DNA of 64,000 bases, taken from Triplophysa rosa. Lineage: Eukaryota > Chordata > Actinopteri > Cypriniformes > Nemacheilidae. The stretch is from contig NC_079897.1 of assembly GCF_024868665.1 (NCBI RefSeq), forward strand, positions 1,597,349-1,661,348. Reading direction: 5' to 3'. Position numbers and translations under genes: made by a program. The notes beneath the pieces were generated by a model. It was not told the DNA's origin and ran no database searches. It saw only the letters and a list, made by a program, of their open reading frames with translations. This document shows, in pieces, positions 57,663 through 64,000 of this stretch. Numbering within the stretch: the stretch's first letter is position 1; every line of letters begins with the position of its first letter.

Positions 57663-57864
57663 CAGTACATGTATCTACTTAGGAAATATTTGCATGTATA
57701 TATTTATATGTATATTGAATTAAAATTATATATAAACATTTATTCATTTTTATATTTTTCTTAAACACATCTATGTTTACAGTATGTGTAATATCAACAT
57801 CATATATTAATATATGAATGTGTATAATTCATATTAATATGCACAGTACACAGACATATATTAT
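57663..57864 (+). repeat. 202-bp direct duplicate, right copy
   Basis: Second copy of 57366-57567. It continues in register into the right arm of the MITE, so this copy is in its natural context on that side. Confidence 0.95.
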
Positions 57865-57922
57865 GTAAACACACTTTTTTACTGGATTACGATTAATCGC
57901 GATAAATCGTTGAACAGCCCTA

Positions 57923-60324
57923 TTAAAAACACAAAATGTAAGCCAAGAAAGTTGGACAAATTGTTGGCCACTTAAACTTTTTCAGGGAAATTACCTGAAA
58001 ATGACCAACAATTATCAACATGTACCGCGTTTTCTTAAAAAAAATGTAAAATTATACACGTCACCCTCCTCAATATAAATATAATATACTAATATAAAAA
58101 ACATACACCATTGTCTATGTTTTGCATTACAGTTAAAAAAAAGGGTATTGTTGGTTTTCCTTACTCAGAGAACAAATGTGAAAATGTGCTTAGTTATCTG
58201 AAAAAGACCATCACAATGCAAAAATCCAAATGATTCTAAATAAAACATCATTTATACTCTATTTTGCTGGAACAAGACCCGAGGCCTGATGTAAAAACAC
58301 TGTGTACGCACAAAAGAGGCATTGAAATGTGCTTACGCAATTCTCTGTGCACACAGGAGTTTATAAAAAACATAACGACGAAATCCACACAAAGTTTCAT
58401 GCATGAGGCCTCTGGTCATGTTCTAGACGGGTTTGTTGAGATTCAGTCTCACACACACAATGACATGATGAGCAGTTTACAGATCTCGAAGCTGCTATAC
58501 TGATCTCCATCCATTCACTGATTCTAGTTTATTAGCACACCGCACATGAAAATAAAGAGCCACGCGGGGCGAGCCGGACGTTTGTTAACCAGCTGAATTT
58601 AAGAGAGAGGCCTGATAAAACGCTGGCTGGTTTTACTCGCTCTCAACCGTCCCAGTCCACCACTGTGTTTAAATGGACTGGATGAAGTCATAAAGCTCCA
58701 TGTACACATCGGGTGTTTTATAGTGACCTGGAAAAATCTAAACCGCCTGCTTTCTATGCGAATCACACATGTCTTTATATTATGCCAAAGAAAAGAATAT
58801 CCAGAAATGTTTCATCACCGGTGCATTTTATAAATAACAACGAGATGAAAGGGGTCTCACACGCAATGCTCACGTCTGCAATACAGCAATCAAAAGCCAG
58901 ACCTCAATATGAACTCAAACATGTCTCATCAGATTCTTCTGAAACATCCAAGACAAACCTGAGTCTCCAGAGCAATCTCTGATATTTTCTGGGATTTTTA
59001 GCAACACCGAGTCTGGTTAAAGCTCAACGCAGAATATTGGGAATATGAGGATTACGTTTTCAAGGAACCCATCCACAGAAAGTCTTAATCCGCGTGACGT
59101 GGACATGTGGAAGAGTCTGGACTAAAATGCAAGTAAAACACTCACACACGTCCTTCAACAGCCATTTTTTTGGAGCATAATAAGCACTGCTAATCAATTA
59201 GCAGAACACAGAGCTATTAGCCCATCCTTTGCTATTTTCATCTTGAAATGGATCCAAAATGAGCCCTTGGGATCATGGACCTGCCTGGAATGAAAATTAC
59301 TGGAATGCAGCGATTCGCTAAAGGTCCCGCGAAACCCAGCCGCAGAAGCAAGCAGCGGCAAACTGTGTGCTGCGCTGTCGTTGAGTCACCGCATGAATAT
59401 ATTTCATTCTAAAAACAGCATCTCTTGAGGACGGATTCTGCGGCGAGAGGCTCTGCAGTGGGAAGATGAAGTTCCTGTTAGCGGTGCCACTTCATTTTCG
59501 TATTATATCAAGTCTTTAGCCACCAATACCGCCATCAAGAAAACATCCTCCTCTCGTAATGAGGGCACGTACTCGCATCATCCGCTGGACGTCTGTCAGC
59601 ATTACAGAAACTTTATTACGGCTTTAGATTTAGATTGATTCAGACTTCACGCATGCCAGGGGAGAGAGAGTCGTTCTGGGAAACAGACTGAAGTTTAAAA
59701 ATGATGCACGAATAAGATGAAAGCGCTGATTCCAAATCAAGGTCAGATGCATACATTACAAGAGATTTCTCTAGGCTGTATGGAGTGAGCCATATTTAAT
59801 GGATAACATACTGTATACACATTGATGGTCCTTATAGTAACACCAAGGTCATGTAAATCCATTTAAAGATCAAGATCAAATTTTGCTCATTTATAGCTCA
59901 ATAACAGAGCTCTCAGTTGTTTAATTCAAGTATGAACTATGCATCAGATGTTTCTCCTAAAATTGCTTAGATGGAACAGAAAGAAATACAAATAAGACAT
60001 ACATAGAATGAACATGGCTGCGAGTTTCTCATCAATTTATATTGATGACATCCGAGCATAGCGTGACCTTGTTTAGTGACTTAAACTGCAATTCATCAAC
60101 TGGCAGCTAGAGACTGGCTCCCAAACAGAGCCGAATCTCATTGAGCCCCATGTTAAAACGCCCACATTCATAGCAGAGAAAAACATGTTTAAAGCCTGCA
60201 CAAAAAAAGATTTTGGTCCATATAGACCGTTTCATCGGACAATAAAGTGTTTTTCATGAAAAAATTGTTCATGAAACAATAAAGAACCGTGAAGCTGGTC
60301 TAAAATGTCACAAGCGTTAGAAGC
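57923..60324. other. intronic stretch, no gene supported
   Basis: Single-copy-looking, AT-rich at first and more balanced from 58550. 59280-59480 could be conserved non-coding. 60220-60240 has ATATAGACCGTTTCATCGGA, shared with 12283. No exon seen. Confidence 0.4.
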
Positions 60325-60602
60325 TTAAAGGGACAGCACACTGAAAAATAAAAATCATTTATTACCCAACGTGTCGTTCTAAATGTGCGTGACTTTATTT
60401 TGTCTGTGAAACACAATAGAAGATATTTTGAGAAATGTCTCAGTGGTTTTTTGTTCATACAATGGAAGTCAATGGGGGTCAGGGTTGTTTGGTTGTTAAT
60501 ATTCATCAAAATATCTTCTTTTGTGTTCTTGCAAAAGAAAGAAAGTCATTCAGGTTTGAAATGATGACACATTTTTCATTTTTGGGTGAACTGTCACTTT
60601 AA
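60325..60602. mobile_element. Angel-like MITE
   Basis: TTAAAGGGACAGCACACTG to GGGTGAACTGTCACTTTAA. Arms GAAACACAATAGAAGATATT and AATATCTTCTTTTGTGTTCT pair around ACAATGGAAGTCAATGGGGG. 278-bp hairpin. Confidence 0.87.
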
Positions 60603-61540
60603 GCCTAAAACGAGGTAAAAAAAAAAGCTACAATGTTTCTAATTTTTATAGCCAGTGAAATAATTTCAAATATATCTCAGCTTGTCACAGCGCTGTGCAT
60701 AGATGTTGTTAAACCATAAAACAATGGTAAGTATGAGGCGGTTAAGGGTTTACAGCATTGATGTTGAGTAGAACGGAGGATTCGTGATCCAGGAGATGGG
60801 TGAGGAGAAGCAGTTAACATGGACAACTCCACAGGGAGCGCTCATCCGATTCTCTCTTACAACCGCCCATGGAACTCTCTCTCTCTCTCTCTCTTTCTGT
60901 GACTGATTGAATGTGTGTGCAGTATAGGTCTCTCTCAGTGGCACATATCAGAGCTAATTAAACTTACTGATCTGTGAACCGGACCCCGCCGCACCGTACC
61001 GTCTCTACTCCATGCTCTCGGGGAAGTCTGCCGTTCCACACAATGGAAAAGCACAAAAATGTGAGCTAGTTTCTCTGGATAGAAAACTGCACTTTATAAA
61101 ACACATCTCTAGTTCTAACGGGAGGAGTCACTTTCAAACGTGTTATAAAATAACCTATATGTGCACATCTACATCAATTTCACATGTGCAAAAACACATG
61201 ATCAAATGTGAAACACGTATCACATGTTCAAATTTAATATTGGGGTTGAATGGTTTACACTAAATATTTTTTTTCAATTAAGGTATGACTATATATTTAG
61301 AAAACAAACTGTTTATAATATATATTATATTATATTAATAATACTTGGATTTATTAATTATCTTTATTCAATTATAGTTTTTTTCCCCTCAATTTTTGCT
61401 GTCACAGCATTCATATACCTCTTCAATGACAGTCATATAGAAGCAGATATCCAGAAATGATTATTGCAATGTATTTATTATAGAAATCTAGAATCTCTAT
61501 CAAACTAGATAACTATTCTTAAATATAACTAACTTATACC
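60603..61540. other. intronic stretch with short CT run
   Basis: 60875-60895 is a CT run. 60960-61030 is a short GC-richer patch, but no splice-bounded exon. The rest is AT-rich. Confidence 0.4.
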
Positions 61541-61544
61541 ATTG

Positions 61545-61865
61545 TCTGTTTGAATACTCGATTCTGATTGGCTGGAAGGTGTGCATTAAAACGGTTTAAT
61601 TCATAGGTAGTCCCAGTCCGTTTGAAATTAACTGATGAAAATAACACCTTTTCATTTTATTTTCACCTGTCTGATCAAAAATTGCACTGTAAACATCGAT
61701 AACATCTTTAACTTGTCAAATGACCATGGTATAAGCGGGATAATCCATGGCTAGCTGTGCATTAAAGGATTTTAATGCACTTTGCGGAGGCAGCCACCCT
61801 CCACTTCACGTCGGGTGTGTCTTGGCCTCCACATCGTGCATTAAAATCCTTTATTATCCTTAAAA
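61545..61865. repeat. GATTCTGATTGGCTGG dispersed repeat
   Basis: TACTCGATTCTGATTGGCTG at the left, then GTGCATTAAAACGG and, further in, GTGCATTAAAGGATTTTAATG with the inverted echo CGTGCATTAAAATCCTTTA. Shares its opening with 38655 and 48620. Confidence 0.55.
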
Positions 61866-62925
61866 TGTTTCATATACTTTCTTGGAAAAGAACGCGTCAT
61901 TACACTTCTGCAAGTGAACAGCCGTGTTTTACTTTTGCAGTACATGAATACAAACCTAAAAATTAAATGCAACCCGTTGTAATATGTACATATTTCATCA
62001 TTTCATGCAGCTCTTTTCTAGATAATATATAAAAATCACAGATGAATCTGATATAAAGAACATGTGTGCTGTCATTTTTTCTTACTTCCTAATTTATAAA
62101 AATGTTCCAGAAGATTGTACAGTACTTTTCCAGTTTCGTTTCTTTATTTCAGTCATGTTTGGCCAATCTTTTTCTACCTAATGTTGCTTCATTGTTTTTG
62201 TACCGCTCCTGAACTAATTCTGAGTTTGTTTATGCTTTTATTTCCCAATAGAGTCCTCCGGGTAGTTTCTGTTTAGCAACGCTTTACACACCAGTAGATT
62301 CATTGTCAATTAGACACAACACGGTGAACCCTGCTGAACTGAACACTGCTGTTTTACAGATCATTTGCAAGCACGTAGCTCTATTTGCAGAAGTTCGTCT
62401 CTCAAGAAGGCTCATTATTGAGTTATCATTAAAAACGCTGGGAGAAATCAGGCCATCTGAATTCAGCTTATGTAACAGGCTGCTGGTTGGGAGAAGTCGA
62501 GCGCGTGTGGGTGGGCTGCTTATAGTCAAGTGCAAACATTTTGGCCTTGAGAGGGGCATCTGCCAGCGATGAGGCATTACTGACGCCTCCGCCGTTCCCT
62601 GCGCCAGAGCCCGTCATAGCGCCGCTTGTTTAAGTGCATGACTAGTCGATGATTCTGGAACGCAGTATTCCATCTGTGCCACCGTTCCTCTCCCACAACT
62701 CCAACGGAAACTCACTAATTTGACGGGCACACACAAAAAAGACCAACCGCTCCGGCAACAGTTTGAGCCATTTGGCTAGTGATGTTTGATGCATGAACAA
62801 GTCGACTGAATTGTATACTTCAACATGAAGTATGACTAGGAACGCACAGTTACCAAATCAAGGTATAGTCCACATTTATTTATTTTTAAATTTTTAGTCC
62901 GCTCTGTATTCGTAAAAGTGGTGGT
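61866..62925. other. intronic stretch, no feature seen
   Basis: 62280-62640 has balanced composition with opposed open frames; no family recognised. Confidence 0.4.
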
Positions 62926-63460
62926 TAGGTTAAGGGGTGGTGCTCAGTGCGGATCCTAGATGTCTGGGGGCCCTTAAACAATTACGTATAAAATAAAATT
63001 AAAATTTTGATTGACCTAACGCGTGGCTCTGGAACCAACTAGGCAATATCGGACCTTAGCTCCCTTTTAAAGCCATGGTCATCTGTAAAGACGCATATCA
63101 GCACATCATGAGCATGTCATTACCTGCCGCCCACTGCATGATATCCAAGTAGGTAACAGTAGTTAAATAAATTAAGTAATAAAAAGGAAATTTCCAAATG
63201 ATTCCTCTAAAGATGAATCCGTAAGTTATAAAAACAGCGTCTTGTTTACATCAGTGATTTTGATTCGGTACTCAAGGGGGCCCCCTGGCGGTGCAGGGGC
63301 CCTACGCAACCTAAATAGTATGCGTATAGGAAGGATCTGCTCTGGTGGTGCTTCATTATCCCTTTTATAATAATCATACATTTTTGTACGATTCACATCA
63401 TACAAATCCATACGAATCAGCCACCTCATAAAATAGTAACGAATTCCTGTGAGACTAGGC
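62926..63460. repeat. composite dispersed-repeat stretch
   Basis: GGTTAGGTTAAGGGGTGG and GATCCTAGATGTCTGGGGGC at the left; GGGGGCCCCCTGGCGGTGC near 63280; and TTTTGTACGATTCACATCAT at 63378, shared with 45410-45430. Probably one old repeat interrupted by another. Confidence 0.4.
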
Positions 63461-64000
63461 TGGACTGTGTATATTCAAAAAGAACACCTCTGAAGTATAC
63501 TGTACAGTGTGTCACATTTATAGACATTACGTTTTAAAATCCAATGGATTGTCAGATGACGTCTAGGCTACACATCTAAGTGACGTAAAATCAACCAAAC
63601 CCAAACCTGTCTTGGAAACCAGTCTAACTTCTCAAGTCTAATTCTGGCTATGGGAGCAAGTCTTTTGGCTAGTAATCTCCCTCTCTCTGGTTCTGTATGA
63701 ACATACTTCATCTTGGCAGGTCCACCACTGAGCGCAAGTCTGAGCCAAGCAAAAGTGGGTTTAGTCTTTAACCTGATGATGGAGCATCTTTCCAATTCAT
63801 CAGAAAGAATAAGTTACCGGCCCATCCGTTAAAAGGTCCGGGATAAGCGCCCACCCACATTCAATCTACATTTCCAAGCCTTTCCAACTCTGAGCTGTAA
63901 GATCTTGTCAATCTCTATCAATCTTCCCCCATCATTTCTGTCCCCTGCTACTATAGCAGAAGATGTAAGACGGAGAGAAATAATACAGCAAACAGATAAA
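63461..64000. other. intronic stretch at right edge
   Basis: The minus-strand 75-codon frame at 63568-63795 has no domain I recognise. No first exon of iglon5 is visible. Confidence 0.4.

Larger units (their letters stand above)
57243..57922. mobile_element. hAT MITE related to 5320-5664, with assembly break
   Basis: Ends TAGGGATGTTTAACAATTAA and ATCGTTGAACAGCCCTA. Flanks ATAAAAAC (57235-57242) and TTAAAAAC (57923-57930) differ at one base. The body has a 202-bp duplicated block on either side of an N and a 95-bp foreign stretch, which is likely an assembly artefact. Confidence 0.8.
8333..64000 (-). other. intron 1 of iglon5-like gene, at least 55.7 kb, partial
   Basis: This runs from the exon 2 acceptor to the right edge. 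No further IgLON exon was recognised, so it is read as one intron. The first exon (5' UTR, start codon, signal peptide) should end in phase 1, meaning one base contributed to the first codon of exon 2. I looked for a minus-strand ATG plus hydrophobic stretch ending at a GTRAG donor and found none convincing. Transposon content is heavy throughout. Confidence 0.65.

Overview
The window is vertebrate nuclear DNA, most likely from a cypriniform (carp- or minnow-like) fish. It is AT-rich, almost free of long open frames, and packed with short inverted-repeat DNA transposons of kinds abundant in cyprinid genomes: Angel-like elements opening TTAAAGGGATAGTTCACCC and several hAT-type elements with 8-bp target duplications. 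Species is not assignable from sequence alone.

Only one protein-coding gene can be supported. Three internal exons on the minus strand (3580-3812 and its neighbours 8251-8332 and 1555-1674) join in frame through consensus GT-AG junctions. They encode the N-terminal Ig domain and the first half of the second Ig domain of an IgLON-family neuronal cell-adhesion protein. The motif run VPARIVNIS...[22 protein letters not shown] points to IgLON5 (iglon5). The gene reads right to left. Later exons (rest of Ig2, Ig3, GPI signal) lie to the left of position 1. The signal-peptide exon was not found and probably lies to the right of 64000. Positions 8333-64000 are therefore best read as part of one intron more than 55 kb long.

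Layout: 1-1554, intron 4 (partial); 1555-1674, exon 4; 1675-3579, intron 3, with a degenerate Angel-like element, a SINE-like tail and a second Angel-like element ending 36 bp from the exon 3 splice donor; 3580-3812, exon 3; 3813-8250, intron 2, with a 613-bp solo LTR in the same orientation as the gene, a near-perfect palindromic hAT MITE and further inverted repeats; 8251-8332, exon 2; 8333-64000, intron 1. Exon numbers assume one signal-peptide exon upstream. Intron 1 holds at least six hAT-type insertions with identifiable 8-bp duplications, many Angel-like elements, a four-level transposon nest (40522-42700), a five-copy cluster of one inverted-repeat family (54209-55638), a Tc1-like transposase remnant running into a CA microsatellite (52205-52573), and a probable assembly error at the single N (57568).

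I found no tRNA, rRNA, CRISPR or operon-like structure, and no undescribed gene system. The most informative signals are the transposon architecture, the sense-oriented LTR promoter and polyadenylation signals between two coding exons, and the assembly duplication at the N.
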